Below are positions 44,344 to 53,757 of a stretch of DNA of 64,000 bases, in pieces (within the stretch, counting starts at the first letter, position 1; the number at the start of each line of letters is the position of its first letter). The notes under the pieces were generated by a model that worked only from the letters and a program-made list of their open reading frames with translations, was not told the origin of the DNA and made no database searches. Made by a program: the position numbers and the translations under genes. The DNA is from Priestia megaterium (lineage in GTDB: Bacteria > Bacillota > Bacilli > Bacillales > Bacillaceae_H), in the NCBI RefSeq assembly GCF_023824195.1, contig NZ_CP085442.1, positions 3,138,001 through 3,202,000 of the forward strand, in the 5' to 3' direction.

Positions 44344-45531
44344 ATGGCAAACATTTTAATGATCAATTTTCCCGCTGAAGGTCACGTAAACCCAACGCTT
44401 GGAATGGTAAAAGCTTTTTCAGACCGAGGTGATACCGTTCATTACATTACGGCCGAGCGTTTTAAAGAGCGTCTTGAAAACGCCGGGGCTATCGTACACA
44501 CTCACCGGGACTTATTAAGCGGTGTATCCATCAAGCCTGAAACTCCTCAAGGAATCAACGCTTTTTTAAATATCCACATCCAAACGTCTTTAGATACGCT
44601 GAAGCTTGTTCATACATTATCAAAAAAAATTGACTTTGACTTTGTGTTTTACGACAAGTTTGGAGCAGGCGAATTAGTACGTGATTATTTGCGAATTCCC
44701 GGGATTGTATCATCTGCTTCCTTTTTAATGCCAAAAGAACGCTTAGCAATGATGCCTCTGCATCCGGATTCAGGCGTTCCATTTAAACCTGACGAAAAAG
44801 CTCAGTACGGGCTCAGCTTGCTAAAAAATCAGTTTGGCGTAGAACCTAAAAATCTGCTTCAATTTATGAACAATGAAGGCGAATTAACGGTCGTATATAC
44901 AAGCCGCTTTTTTCAGCCGCTTCATGAACATTTTGATGACTCCTGTTTATTTATTGGGCCAAGTTTTCCAAAGCGACACAGCTCTCATGATTTTCCGTTA
45001 GAAAAGCTAAAAGACGAGAAAGTTCTTTATATTTCAATGGGAACGGTACTTCATGACGTAGAAGGCTTTTTCAACCTTTGCATCGACGCATTTAGCGACT
45101 TTGATGGAAAAGTTGTGATTGCAGCAGGAGACCGAGCTGATTTTAAAAAGATAAAAAAAGCACCAGAGCATTTTATTATTTCGCCCTATGTTCCCCAGCT
45201 TGACGTGTTAAAAGAAGCGGACGTTTTTATCACGCACGGAGGCATGAACAGTGTAAACGAAGGGATTCATTTTAACGTACCATTAGTCGTTTTACCTCAT
45301 GGCAAAGATCAGCCGCTCGTTGCTCAAAGGCTCGTGGAACTAAACGCCGGGTATCGCTTAGCAAAAGAAACAGTAAATGCTTCTCTTTTAAGGAGTGCCG
45401 TTGACGAAGTTGTCCGCGACGCTCGCTATAAAAAAGGGATTAAAGAAATCAACGCAAGTTTCCAGCAGGCATCTGGCCCGGCTGCAGCAGCCGAAAAAAT
45501 TGTCAATTACGTAGTAAAGCAACATTCATAA
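44344..45531 (+). CDS. Macrolide-type UDP-glycosyltransferase (YjiC/YojK family)
   Basis: 395 residues of GT1 type. N-terminal acceptor domain starts ANILMINFPAEGHVNPTLGM; the C-terminal donor domain has FITHGGMNSVNEGIHFNVPL and LPHGKDQPLVAQRLVELNAG, the UDP-sugar signature. Bacillus relatives glucosylate flavonoids, macrolides and other small molecules from UDP-glucose. GAAGTGA precedes the ATG. Monocistronic with a terminator. Confidence 0.9.
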   Translation: MANILMINFPAEGHVNPTLGMVKAFSDRGDTVHYITAERFKERLENAGAIVHTHRDLLSGVSIKPETPQGINAFLNIHIQTSLDTLKLVHTLSKKIDFDFVFYDKFGAGELVRDYLRIPGIVSSASFLMPKERLAMMPLHPDSGVPFKPDEKAQYGLSLLKNQFGVEPKNLLQFMNNEGELTVVYTSRFFQPLHEHFDDSCLFIGPSFPKRHSSHDFPLEKLKDEKVLYISMGTVLHDVEGFFNLCIDAFSDFDGKVVIAAGDRADFKKIKKAPEHFIISPYVPQLDVLKEADVFITHGGMNSVNEGIHFNVPLVVLPHGKDQPLVAQRLVELNAGYRLAKETVNASLLRSAVDEVVRDARYKKGIKEINASFQQASGPAAAAEKIVNYVVKQHS

Positions 45532-45533
45532 AG

Positions 45534-45562
45534 AAAAGGTGCACATCTGTGCACCTTTTTTT
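45534..45562 (+). terminator. Terminator of the glycosyltransferase gene
   Basis: AAAAGGTGCACA-tc-TGTGCACCTTTTTTT. Confidence 0.9.
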
Positions 45563-45626
45563 CATTAAAACAGCTATGTACAAACTGTATATACGCCAAT
45601 GATTAGCAAACTGACGGCTAAAAAAC

Positions 45627-45944
45627 TTATGAATACAAATCCATATGACTAAAATAATCGAAAATATGATTTAAATCTGTAATCTTTATGCTATGAGTGC
45701 TGTAAGCAACGATTATTTCAGCCAGCATAAGAACGAATAAAATGGCCAATAGCACCTTAACAAGCGGAAATTGTCGGAACTGAGGAGAAAAAAGCAGCTT
45801 ACTGACTGTATACAAAAACAGCAGGATAAAGTAGATCATCATGGCATTTGTCGCCTGAAGGGGCACATTCCAGACAAATATGTACACGCTGAATGTCAAA
45901 ATTAAAATAAACGACATTTCTTTCCCGCTAAAAAAATCACTCAT
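45627..45944 (-). CDS. Small membrane protein, unknown
   Basis: 105 residues with three hydrophobic segments after the start MSDFFSGKEMSFILILTFSV. AAGGTG lies 7 bases before this ATG; the much longer in-frame extension upstream reads like non-coding sequence. No family recognised. It stands alone on the minus strand. Confidence 0.55.
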   Translation of the reverse strand: MSDFFSGKEMSFILILTFSVYIFVWNVPLQATNAMMIYFILLFLYTVSKLLFSPQFRQFPLVKVLLAILFVLMLAEIIVAYSTHSIKITDLNHIFDYFSHMDLYS

Positions 45945-46153
45945 TGCGTAACACCTTTTCTTGTTCATGAATGAATAAGAAATTATAAACTCACGAAACA
46001 TTAACATTATTTTTACAACAGTATACACGATTTTCCTCTTGATTTCTATATACCGATGTATATATGGAGCTGCTTTTAGCGGATTGGCGTCATGTTTTTG
46101 CATGTAATAGGTTATAGTAACAGGGAAAGGCTCATAAAGGAGGTTTAGATAAT

Positions 46154-46273
46154 ATGGAAAACACAAATGAATTTGTTCAAAAGCTGAACGATAATCAAGA
46201 AAAGCAGCGTAAAAATAAGCAGGGTCAAGCTACTGGACATCCTGAGAAAAAACTTCCTAACAAACAGCATTAA
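46154..46273 (+). CDS. Very small hydrophilic protein (DUF4023-like)
   Basis: 39 residues, MENTNEFVQKLNDNQEKQRK..., ending GHPEKKLPNKQH. A strong TAAAGGAGG lies 8-10 bases before the ATG and a terminator follows directly, so it is very likely expressed. The N-terminal EFVxKLxxNQ and the KKLPNKQ end recall the small DUF4023 proteins of Bacillus; that name is from memory. Function unknown; small spore-associated proteins are of similar size and composition. Confidence 0.65.
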   Translation: MENTNEFVQKLNDNQEKQRKNKQGQATGHPEKKLPNKQH

Positions 46274-46280
46274 TGTTGTA

Positions 46281-46312
46281 AAAGTTGGCTGTAAAGACAG
46301 CCGGCTTTTTTT
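46281..46312 (+). terminator. Terminator of the 46154 gene
   Basis: GGCTGT-aaag-ACAGCC inside a longer imperfect stem, then a T run. Confidence 0.8.
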
Positions 46313-46431
46313 CTGGACTTTTTTCGGAAGTCGAAATGTTTGAAGATAAAACAAATCCCCTGTTACAATAAACTGAACCCGCTGCACAAACGTTCGCAGC
46401 TATACTTTCCTCTTAAGGAGCTGAATATAAA

Positions 46432-47487
46432 ATGAGTAAATTTGAAAAATTATTCCAACCAACAAACATTGAAGCATTTAATTTACACACTCGTACAGCA
46501 ATGGCACCGATGACAAGATGCTTTGCTGATCCACAGACAGGCGTAGTCGGTCAGGACGTTGTAGACTACTACCGCCGCCGCGCAAAGGATGGTATTGGCT
46601 TAATTATTAGTGAAGGAATTGTTATCAGCGAACGCGCAAAAGGAAATCCTGGCGTTCCGGGTATCTATACACAGGAACAAATTAATTCATGGAAGCCTGT
46701 AACGGAAGCTGTTCATGAAGAAGGCGGCACGATTATCGCTCAAATTTGGCACGTTGGCCGCTTGAGTCATTCCGGGTTAATCAATGGGCATAAGCCTCAG
46801 GCCCCTTCCGCTATTGCAGCACAAGGCCAAGTGCCTCGTTTCCGCAAGCCCTACGAAGAGCCTGAAGAAATGTCAAAAGAAGATATTAAAGAAGTTGTAG
46901 GACAGTACGCTCAAGCAGCTAAAAATGCCATTGAAGCAGGCTTTGACGGCGTTGAAATTCACGGTGCTCACGGATATTTAATTGATCAGTTTAATTCGGA
47001 CTGGTCTAATAAACGCACTGATGAATATGGAGGCGATCTTGCACAGCGATTAACGTTCATGAAAGAAGTGATTTCTTCTGTTATTGAGGCCATTGGAAAA
47101 GAACGCGTTGTGATTCGCTTCTCTCCTCATAAGCTTGATAAACCAGACTACCGCTGGGATGATACTGAAAAAGCCATTCAAACGTATACAGAAGCATTTA
47201 AAGAAACAGGAATCGAGGTCATCCATCCGTCTATGCTGGATTTTTATGAAGATGTTCAAAACGGTCAAAACCTTTATAAAATTACGCGTAAGTACTGGGA
47301 TGGACCGATTATCGGCGTAGGTGATTTAACGCCTGAATCAGCTGAAAAAGCGCTTCAAGCCGGCTGGATCGACGTAGCTGCTATTGGCCGCCCGCTAATT
47401 TCAAATCCTGATTATTTACAGCGCATCAAAAACGGAGATGCTCTTGTCGAATACGATGCTAAAAAACATTTACCAGAGCTTATCTAA
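46432..47487 (+). CDS. Old Yellow Enzyme-type alkene reductase
   Basis: 351 residues, FMN-dependent TIM barrel reducing activated C=C bonds with NAD(P)H. MAPMTRCFAD near the N-terminus, QIWHVGRLSH, the substrate-binding HGAHGYLIDQFNSDWSNKRT and GVGDLTPESAEKALQAGWID are OYE landmarks. AAGGAG lies before the ATG. Physiological substrate probably electrophilic enones or nitro compounds. Single-gene unit. Confidence 0.92.
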   Translation: MSKFEKLFQPTNIEAFNLHTRTAMAPMTRCFADPQTGVVGQDVVDYYRRRAKDGIGLIISEGIVISERAKGNPGVPGIYTQEQINSWKPVTEAVHEEGGTIIAQIWHVGRLSHSGLINGHKPQAPSAIAAQGQVPRFRKPYEEPEEMSKEDIKEVVGQYAQAAKNAIEAGFDGVEIHGAHGYLIDQFNSDWSNKRTDEYGGDLAQRLTFMKEVISSVIEAIGKERVVIRFSPHKLDKPDYRWDDTEKAIQTYTEAFKETGIEVIHPSMLDFYEDVQNGQNLYKITRKYWDGPIIGVGDLTPESAEKALQAGWIDVAAIGRPLISNPDYLQRIKNGDALVEYDAKKHLPELI

Positions 47488-47518
47488 AAAAAAGCGCTCC
47501 TTCCGGAGCGCTTTTTTT
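47488..47518. terminator. Bidirectional terminator
   Basis: AAAAGCGCTCC-ttcc-GGAGCGCTTTTTTT between the OYE gene and the convergent SGNH gene. Confidence 0.92.
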
Positions 47519-48239
47519 ATTGGTTTACGTATGCCTGAACTTCTTGTTTCCAAATAGCATAGCCTTGGCCTTTTAAATGAAGACCATCAACCGTGAAATT
47601 ACTTTTTAACTGATTATGTCTAGATACTTTCGAATACAGATCAATGTAAGAATCATTGTGTTTCTTAGCTAGACGCTCTAAATAGTTATTTAATGCGATA
47701 ACATCTTTATTGTCCACTGCGTCGCCGCATTTTTTATTGTTCACGGGCAGTACACTTTGAATATAGACTTTTGTATTCGGTGATTCTTTATGAATACGTT
47801 CAAGAATTTCAGCGTAATTGGCTTTGGTTTTTTTTACAGATTTTTGCTCATTTAAATCGTTAATGCCGATCATTAAGAAAATCTTTTTTGGCTTAGCATC
47901 TGTAATACTTTTTAGACGATGCAATACCCCTTCTGTTGTATCATCGGCTACGCCTCGATTGACAATCTGCTTATTATGAAAAAGTTCGCTCCATTCAGAG
48001 CGCTGGGTAATGCTATCACCGAGAAATACGATTGACTCTTTAGGAATACTTAATTGCTTGAACAAAGTGGTCCGTTCAATGTAATAAGGATTATCTCTAT
48101 AGCTTTGCTTAGACGAATCCTTAGATGACAGCGGATTTTTCATCGCGCTGTTGCTTGTTGCATAAAAAGCAAAAACACCTATGAAAAGGACATTTAAAAT
48201 AATGGAACTGATAAATACAACTTTCTTTGTTGAACTCAC
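47517..48239 (-). CDS. Membrane-anchored SGNH/GDSL hydrolase
   Basis: 240 residues: one N-terminal membrane anchor (about 7-27) then an extracellular SGNH hydrolase. Block I FLGDSITQ (Ser), block III IGINDLNE (Asn), block V DGLHLKGQGY (Asp/His) are all present. Likely a cell-surface esterase or lipase of unknown substrate, possibly a wall-polymer O-acetyl esterase. Start is GTG (MSSTKKVVFISSII) with AGGAG about 10 bases upstream. Confidence 0.83.
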   Translation of the reverse strand: MSSTKKVVFISSIILNVLFIGVFAFYATSNSAMKNPLSSKDSSKQSYRDNPYYIERTTLFKQLSIPKESIVFLGDSITQRSEWSELFHNKQIVNRGVADDTTEGVLHRLKSITDAKPKKIFLMIGINDLNEQKSVKKTKANYAEILERIHKESPNTKVYIQSVLPVNNKKCGDAVDNKDVIALNNYLERLAKKHNDSYIDLYSKVSRHNQLKSNFTVDGLHLKGQGYAIWKQEVQAYVNQ

Positions 48240-48370
48240 GAAAACGACACTCCTGTACTTTGTATGTTTTTTAGATAACTCTATGATGATATAGTAAAGC
48301 TTCCTGTTAACACTCTTTTCCCTCCATACAAGACATTTAATCATTTTTTGTAAATAATGATTTTACATAA

Positions 48371-48405
48371 AAAAGAAGCGGCGCTCGAAAGCGCCGCTTC
48401 TTTTT
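48371..48405. terminator. Terminator of the swrC operon
   Basis: AAAGAAGCGGCGCT-cgaa-AGCGCCGCTTCTTT, very stable; about 80 bases after the swrC stop on the minus strand. Confidence 0.9.
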
Positions 48406-48485
48406 CTATAATATAAGGGGTTAAAACGTACTTTTATTATAACATATAGTTTATGGTCATATTTTCCTCTATTAGAAAATAGTTC

Positions 48486-51400
48486 TTATGTCGTTTCTTT
48501 TTCCAGCTGTTTTTCTCTTTTTACTTGCTTTGCGAAGAAGAGTTCGTATACCACTGGAATAATAATTAAGGTAAGAAGGGTAGATGACGTAAGCCCTCCG
48601 ATTACCGTGATAGCTAAGCCTTTTGAAATCAGCGTTCCGCTTGACGTAGTAAGCGCCAGCGGAATTAATGCAGCAATGGTAGCAAACGCCGTCATTAAAA
48701 TTGGACGCAAGCGCGTTTTCCCAGCTTCAATAAGGGCTTCACGGATCGTCATCCCTTTTTGTTCGCGATTTTGGGTAATTCGATCTACAAGTACAATCGC
48801 GTTTGTTGTAACGATTCCAATCAGCATTAAGAATCCAATCATGACGCTGACAGACAGCGGTTCTTTTGCAAGTACTAGACCAACTAACGAACCGATTGGC
48901 ACAAAAATGAGTGACGATAAAATGATAAATGGAATACGCGCTTTTCCAAACGTAACGAGCATCGTTAAATACACAAGGCCGATTGCTGTTAAAATGGCTA
49001 GACCAAGAGATTGGAAGATTTCGACGGTCTCGTCGCTTCCTCCTCCTCCGTCCAAGCTCACATCTTTTGGCAAGTCTAACTTTTTCACTCCATTTACAAC
49101 ATCTTTGGTCACAGCTTGAATATCATCGCCTTTGATGTCTGCTTCTACTCGCGCAAATACTTTGCCGTCGAGCTTTTGAATAGAAGTGAATGTATCAATT
49201 GTACGAACGTCAGCGATATCTTTTACTAATACAGGCCCTCTCTCTGTAAACACTTGCAGGTCTTTAATTTCTTTTACTGAGGCAAGGTCTTTATCGTACG
49301 AAAGCTGAACGGCTCGTTTTGTATTATCTAATTTTAAGTCTCCAACGGATACCGGTTTGGTTTGATCAGAGATCGTACCGAGCAGCTGAAATCCAGATAC
49401 CCCGTACTCTGCGGCTTTATCAGGATCTACCTCTACTACAAGCTGCTTTTGCTTATCTGAGAAGTTATTTGTTACATATTTAAGACGTTTGTCTTTGTTT
49501 AAGTGGTTTTCCACTTGCTTAGCTGCCTTTTGCAAGTCATCTAAATTAGAAGAATATAAATCAACCGTCACGTTATTATTTGTAGGCGGCCCTCCTGTTG
49601 ATGCTTCTTGCACATTAACCGTTGCTTTAGGTGATTCTTCTTTCGTAATGCTTTCCATTTTCTTTTGAACTTTATCAATAAACGTATCGACATTCACGCC
49701 TTCTTTTACGTTCAAGAAATAGCCAACCTGGTTCGGGCGTTTTACACCTGTTGAAAAGTCGCGTGATCCAACTTCTGTGGTCACATCTGAAATTTCGTTT
49801 TGATCCGCAAACATCTTTTCAATTTTTAAAGATACATCGTTTGTTTTTTCAAGTGATGTAGATGCCGGTAATTGAACGTTGGCCTGAAGCATTTTTTGTT
49901 CTTCATTTGGAATAAACGTAAAGCCAAGTAAAGGAACAAGCGCAAATGACCCAAACAGTAAAATAAAGGATAAAATTAAAATTTTGATTTTATGATTAAG
50001 TGACCATGCAATCGCTTTTGCATATCCGCGCTGCAGCTTTCCTTCTTTTTCTTCAGGCGGTACTTTTTTAAATGCAAACTTTGCTAGAATCGGCACGATT
50101 GTAATCGCTACAAGAAGAGATGCTAACAGTGAAAAAACAACTGTTAAGGCAAACGGCAAGAAGAACTCTCCTGTAATTCCTCCTACAAAGCCGATTGGCA
50201 AGAATACGACAACCGTTGTAATTGTAGACGAGGTAATAGCTTTTAAAATCTCTTTTGTGGACGATTCGACAAGCTCATTGCTCATGCCTTCTTCTGAACG
50301 GCGAACGCGTCTGAAAATGTTTTCAATAACAACAATACTGTCATCCACTACGCGCCCAACGGCTACAGCCATTCCGCCTAGTGTCATAATGTTAAGCGAA
50401 ATATCAAGCTGGTTTAAGAAAATAGCTGATACTAACAGCGATAATGGAATCGATATAATCGCAATGATCGTGGCACGGAAGTTACGCAAGAAAATCAGCA
50501 CGGCGAGTGACGCAAATAATGCCCCGAGCAATCCTTCGCGTACTAATGTTTCAACAGACTTTTCAATGCCGTCAGCTGAGTCAAAGCCGATTGCGTAGTC
50601 TAACTGATCATCATATTTTTTCAAAATTTTCATCGTTTCGCTGGCCACTTCAACCGTATTAGCATCTTGTTTTTTTGTGATGGCCATCGACAGTGCATCT
50701 TTGCCGTCATAGCGCGTATATTCGCCTTGTTCTGTTACGGCTTCGACTTTGGCAATATCGCCAAGCTTCACAGGCTTTGCTTCAGGATTCATCGTGGATT
50801 TCAGCTGGATTTTCTTTAATGCATCGATCGTCGCAACTTTTTCTTCTACTCGCACTGGAATTTGAAGCTCTTTTCCGTTTAATGTTCCTGCTGGGAATGA
50901 AACAGCTTTTTGATTAATTTGTTCTTTCATCCCATCAAGCGTTAAGCCAGCTTGAGCTGCTTTTTCTTTATCGACCGTAATTTGTAAAAGGTCCTCTTTC
51001 ACGCCGCCAACTGAGACGGAGTTAATACCTTGAATTTTATTCAACTCAGGAATCACTTCATCGTTTAATACTTTTTCAAGATTTGCATCATCTTTCGCAA
51101 ACAGTGAAATGTTGAAAATCGGGAATGAACCAAATGAAAAACGGTTTACGTCTACATTTGATGACTCTGGTAAATCTAATTCTTTTATCGACGAGTTAAT
51201 TTGCTGTTCAACTTTATCTAAATCCGTATTAAACGGGAATTCTAAATTAATAATACCGACGTTTTCATACGATACGCTTTGTACGCTTTTAACGCCTTCA
51301 ATTCCTTTCACTTGGTCTTCGATTTTCGACGTGACGCTTTCATTTACGTCATCAGGAGAAGCCCCGGGATACGTTGCTTCAATGGACAGCTGCGGAAATT

Positions 51401-51524
51401 CGATATTCGGCAGTAAATCAATTTTTAGTTTTGAAAATGAATATAGCCCCGCTAAAATAAGTAAAAATGAAACGATTGACACAGCTACCGCATTTTTTAA
51501 ACTAAATCTCGTCAAAAAATTCAT
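48486..51524 (-). CDS. swrC: RND efflux transporter, SwrC (YerP) type
   Basis: 1012 residues, the usual RND layout: helix 1, a large extracellular loop (about 35-330), helices 2-6, second loop (about 550-840), helices 8-12. Helix 4 carries the proton-relay Asp pair in GRVVDDSIVVIEN. N-terminus MNFLTRFSLKNAVAVSIVSF and LLPNIEFPQLSIEATYPGAS match the Gram-positive HAE group. In B. subtilis SwrC exports surfactin and supports swarming; the exported compound here is unknown. GGAGGAAAAAG precedes the ATG. Operon with a TetR gene upstream. Confidence 0.92.
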   Translation of the reverse strand: MNFLTRFSLKNAVAVSIVSFLLILAGLYSFSKLKIDLLPNIEFPQLSIEATYPGASPDDVNESVTSKIEDQVKGIEGVKSVQSVSYENVGIINLEFPFNTDLDKVEQQINSSIKELDLPESSNVDVNRFSFGSFPIFNISLFAKDDANLEKVLNDEVIPELNKIQGINSVSVGGVKEDLLQITVDKEKAAQAGLTLDGMKEQINQKAVSFPAGTLNGKELQIPVRVEEKVATIDALKKIQLKSTMNPEAKPVKLGDIAKVEAVTEQGEYTRYDGKDALSMAITKKQDANTVEVASETMKILKKYDDQLDYAIGFDSADGIEKSVETLVREGLLGALFASLAVLIFLRNFRATIIAIISIPLSLLVSAIFLNQLDISLNIMTLGGMAVAVGRVVDDSIVVIENIFRRVRRSEEGMSNELVESSTKEILKAITSSTITTVVVFLPIGFVGGITGEFFLPFALTVVFSLLASLLVAITIVPILAKFAFKKVPPEEKEGKLQRGYAKAIAWSLNHKIKILILSFILLFGSFALVPLLGFTFIPNEEQKMLQANVQLPASTSLEKTNDVSLKIEKMFADQNEISDVTTEVGSRDFSTGVKRPNQVGYFLNVKEGVNVDTFIDKVQKKMESITKEESPKATVNVQEASTGGPPTNNNVTVDLYSSNLDDLQKAAKQVENHLNKDKRLKYVTNNFSDKQKQLVVEVDPDKAAEYGVSGFQLLGTISDQTKPVSVGDLKLDNTKRAVQLSYDKDLASVKEIKDLQVFTERGPVLVKDIADVRTIDTFTSIQKLDGKVFARVEADIKGDDIQAVTKDVVNGVKKLDLPKDVSLDGGGGSDETVEIFQSLGLAILTAIGLVYLTMLVTFGKARIPFIILSSLIFVPIGSLVGLVLAKEPLSVSVMIGFLMLIGIVTTNAIVLVDRITQNREQKGMTIREALIEAGKTRLRPILMTAFATIAALIPLALTTSSGTLISKGLAITVIGGLTSSTLLTLIIIPVVYELFFAKQVKREKQLEKETT

Positions 51525-51647
51525 CTTTTTCCTCCGTTACGTAACTAAGTTATTTGAGAAGCCTTCATCCTTTAATAGCTGCAGACCCGGTTTATTTTTT
51601 TTAAACAATTTTAGAGTACCCGTGGGTCAGTTTTAGGCAAAAAAACC

Positions 51648-52097
51648 TCACCTCCTTTCATGTGCTGATGAACTGTCTATACAAACTGAAATTTGATGGT
51701 CGCACGCTCCCCCTGGCAGTGAGATAAAGGAAAAGCCGTCTTGACCATATAAATCCCAACCTTCAAAAAACGAGCTGTCGTGAAACATATCTAGCGCATA
51801 CCCATTAGAAAACGTAATTCGAAGTATACCGATATCTTCATACCACTGTATAGAGATAATGTGCTGGCCAAGCAGCAGCGCTTCGACTTGCTGACGCTGC
51901 TCGGCAGAATGTAGCGATTTCCAGTCCGCTTGACCAAGCAAGATGTTGCGTTTGTTTTTTAGTCTCCATGGACATTCTGCCACAAGTCCACCTTTACTAA
52001 ATCCAAGAGAAAACGGCAGGGTATTGTCTGTGTTAACCTTGGTAACGGTTTGTTCTTGAAAATATGAAAAGTTAATTACTGTGCTGCTGTTATTCAT
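51648..52097 (-). CDS. Hypothetical protein in the swrC operon
   Basis: 149 residues, soluble, beta-rich. The C-terminal half (GILRITFSNGYALDMFHDSS, then EGWDLYGQDGFSFISLPGG) resembles the small DUF6188-like beta domain of Bacillus hypotheticals; tentative. Two consecutive ATGs; the second is better placed after GGAGGG. The stop codon overlaps a perfect AAAGGAGGTGA with no obvious gene behind it. Lies between the TetR gene and swrC. Confidence 0.6.
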   Translation of the reverse strand: MNNSSTVINFSYFQEQTVTKVNTDNTLPFSLGFSKGGLVAECPWRLKNKRNILLGQADWKSLHSAEQRQQVEALLLGQHIISIQWYEDIGILRITFSNGYALDMFHDSSFFEGWDLYGQDGFSFISLPGGACDHQISVCIDSSSAHERR

Positions 52098-52130
52098 CAT
52101 ATCCCTCCATTATCAACCAGTACCGATGAG

Positions 52131-52706
52131 TCATTTTTGGGTCTCAAAATAGCAGCCTTCAATGTATAAGTTCACAATGAACTCCGCATAGTTCATGATA
52201 TCTTCTTCTGTTATATCATCATCGGAAACGATATCCATCCTATACCCATTTAACATGCTGCAAAACGCTTTTGAGTGTAAAAAAGCATTTTTTATTTTCT
52301 GCTCTTCAATCAATTTAGCAACAAGCCCGTGATAATCCTCAAAAAATTGATGAAGACGCCCCATCATTTCTGGCATTTGGTGAGGGGCTTGCCAAAAAGA
52401 GTCCGGATATTTTTTAGTTTCGTAAAAAAAGAGCAGGTGATGCTTCGCAACTGAATACAGCTTTTCATGAAACGTTTGGCATTCATCCGTTCTTCGCTTT
52501 GCATGATACAAAAACTCATCAAACGAACGATTGTTCACGGCGATATAAAGCGACTCTTTAGACGAAAAGTACAAGTAAAGCGTTCCTTTAGATACACCCG
52601 CTAGTTTAGCAATATCAATCATTTTTGCTTCATAGTAACCTTTTGATCCGAACACTTCAAAAGCAGCATCTAAAATTTTCTCTCTCTGCTGTTTTCGGTT
52701 TGTCAT
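52131..52706 (-). CDS. TetR-family regulator of the swrC operon (YerO-like)
   Basis: 191 residues with an N-terminal TetR HTH (REKILDAAFEVFGSKGYYEA, then IDIAKLAGVSKGTLYLYFSS) and a helical ligand domain (60-185). In B. subtilis the TetR gene yerO lies next to swrC (yerP), so repression of the pump is inferred. Start ATG MTNRKQQREK follows GAGAGGA by 9 bases; a longer in-frame start overlaps the site. Confidence 0.87.
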   Translation of the reverse strand: MTNRKQQREKILDAAFEVFGSKGYYEAKMIDIAKLAGVSKGTLYLYFSSKESLYIAVNNRSFDEFLYHAKRRTDECQTFHEKLYSVAKHHLLFFYETKKYPDSFWQAPHQMPEMMGRLHQFFEDYHGLVAKLIEEQKIKNAFLHSKAFCSMLNGYRMDIVSDDDITEEDIMNYAEFIVNLYIEGCYFETQK

Positions 52707-52741
52707 GGTAAAAAATCCTCTCATACGTTTTCGATACTATA

Positions 52742-52770
52742 CATATAAAATAATTAAAATAACTTGTCAA
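52742..52770 (-). promoter_or_regulatory. SigA promoter of the TetR-swrC operon
   Basis: TTGACA, 17 bases, TATATG on the minus strand, with a leader of about 30 bases to the TetR start. Confidence 0.7.
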
Positions 52771-52966
52771 CACGTAGTGTGCTCTTTTATCCATTGCATC
52801 ACAAGAGTATGTCAGTTTTTCAAACAAAATACTTCTATAGAGCAAATTAAAGCGTTTTCGACTTTTTTGTGACAGATACAAATGATGCTTGTATATGAAG
52901 AGCTCGCTATGGTACATTTTTGTCATTGATACAGAAATTTATTCCGTCGTTACGGGAGGAGAAAAC

Positions 52967-53260
52967 ATGGTTCTTACATCACCAATCGGTCGCCTGCGTT
53001 TAGTAGGCATTTTAGAAGGAATTTCATTTTTACTGCTGCTGGGCATTGCTATGCCGCTAAAATATGCAGCAGGCATACCCGAAGCTGTATCAGTTGTAGG
53101 CGCAGCACACGGTGCACTTTTTGTGCTGTACGCTCTTGCAGTCGTTCATGTGAAATTCGCGCATAAATGGTCAATCGGCCGCTCTTTATTTGCATTTCTT
53201 ATGTCGGTTATTCCGTTTGGTCCTTTTATTTTAGAGCGCCAGCTGAAAAAAGAACAGTAA
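52967..53260 (+). CDS. DUF3817 membrane protein
   Basis: 97 residues, three hydrophobic segments. RLRLVGILEGISFLLLLGIA, then AAHGALFVLYALAVVHVKFA and SVIPFGPFILERQL are the DUF3817 pattern (YdzA-like integral membrane protein of unknown function). Start ATG has GGGAGGAG 6 bases ahead. A cre-like TTAAAGCGTTTTCG lies about 105 bases upstream (52847-52860), weak. Confidence 0.82.
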   Translation: MVLTSPIGRLRLVGILEGISFLLLLGIAMPLKYAAGIPEAVSVVGAAHGALFVLYALAVVHVKFAHKWSIGRSLFAFLMSVIPFGPFILERQLKKEQ

Positions 53261-53263
53261 AAG

Positions 53264-53306
53264 AAAAGAACGTCACGGACATCATGTTTCCATGACGTTC
53301 TTTTTC
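53264..53306. terminator. Bidirectional terminator
   Basis: AAAGAACGTCA and TGACGTTCTTTTT with inner partial pairing. Confidence 0.85.
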
Positions 53307-53307
53307 C

Positions 53308-53682
53308 TTACTGTTCCGCACTGTTTTCGCTAAAGTGGTCAATCGTTTTCCACCACTTCAGTGAGTGAGGTTTTAATAACATTCCAATTTCTTCTGGGCT
53401 AATTTGCTGATCTATAATCATTTCATGCATTGCTTGAAAGAGTCCCGTTGTAACCGCTTCTTTCACATCAGATTCACCTTCTATATACAGCTGTTCAATC
53501 GCTTCAAACACATCCGGTTCACGTTCGAGCTGGCCGTTATATTCAAGAGAGATCAAATGACCCGCTACTCGGCTTAATTCATGCTGCAGCTCCTCTTTAT
53601 CGTTGAGGTCGATTTCTTCGCTTGGCTCAAAAGATGGGCAAGCTTCTTTTAGTAATGGAATAACATTTTGTTTTGTAATCAT
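53308..53682 (-). CDS. Hypothetical acidic protein
   Basis: 124 residues, acidic and helical, no signal or membrane segment. HSLKWWKTIDHF near the C-terminus recalls small DUF7674-type immunity-like proteins, tentatively. No partner gene recognised nearby. The ribosome site is poor (CAGGGAATTTAG). Sits downstream of hutI on the same strand after 76 bases. Confidence 0.5.
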   Translation of the reverse strand: MITKQNVIPLLKEACPSFEPSEEIDLNDKEELQHELSRVAGHLISLEYNGQLEREPDVFEAIEQLYIEGESDVKEAVTTGLFQAMHEMIIDQQISPEEIGMLLKPHSLKWWKTIDHFSENSAEQ

Positions 53683-53757
53683 ATCTAAATTCCCTGCCTT
53701 TGCATGTGTGACAAATTCTCTATTCTCTACCCTTTTCTCTTTTTCTATAAACTTGTT

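Noticed and set aside
48607..51636. Long plus-strand frames inside swrC
   Set aside because: Antisense shadows of the RND coding sequence; no ribosome sites and no family resemblance.
52847..52860. cre-like sequence TTAAAGCGTTTTCG upstream of DUF3817
   Set aside because: Two mismatches to the consensus and no carbon-metabolism gene next to it; too weak to list as a site.
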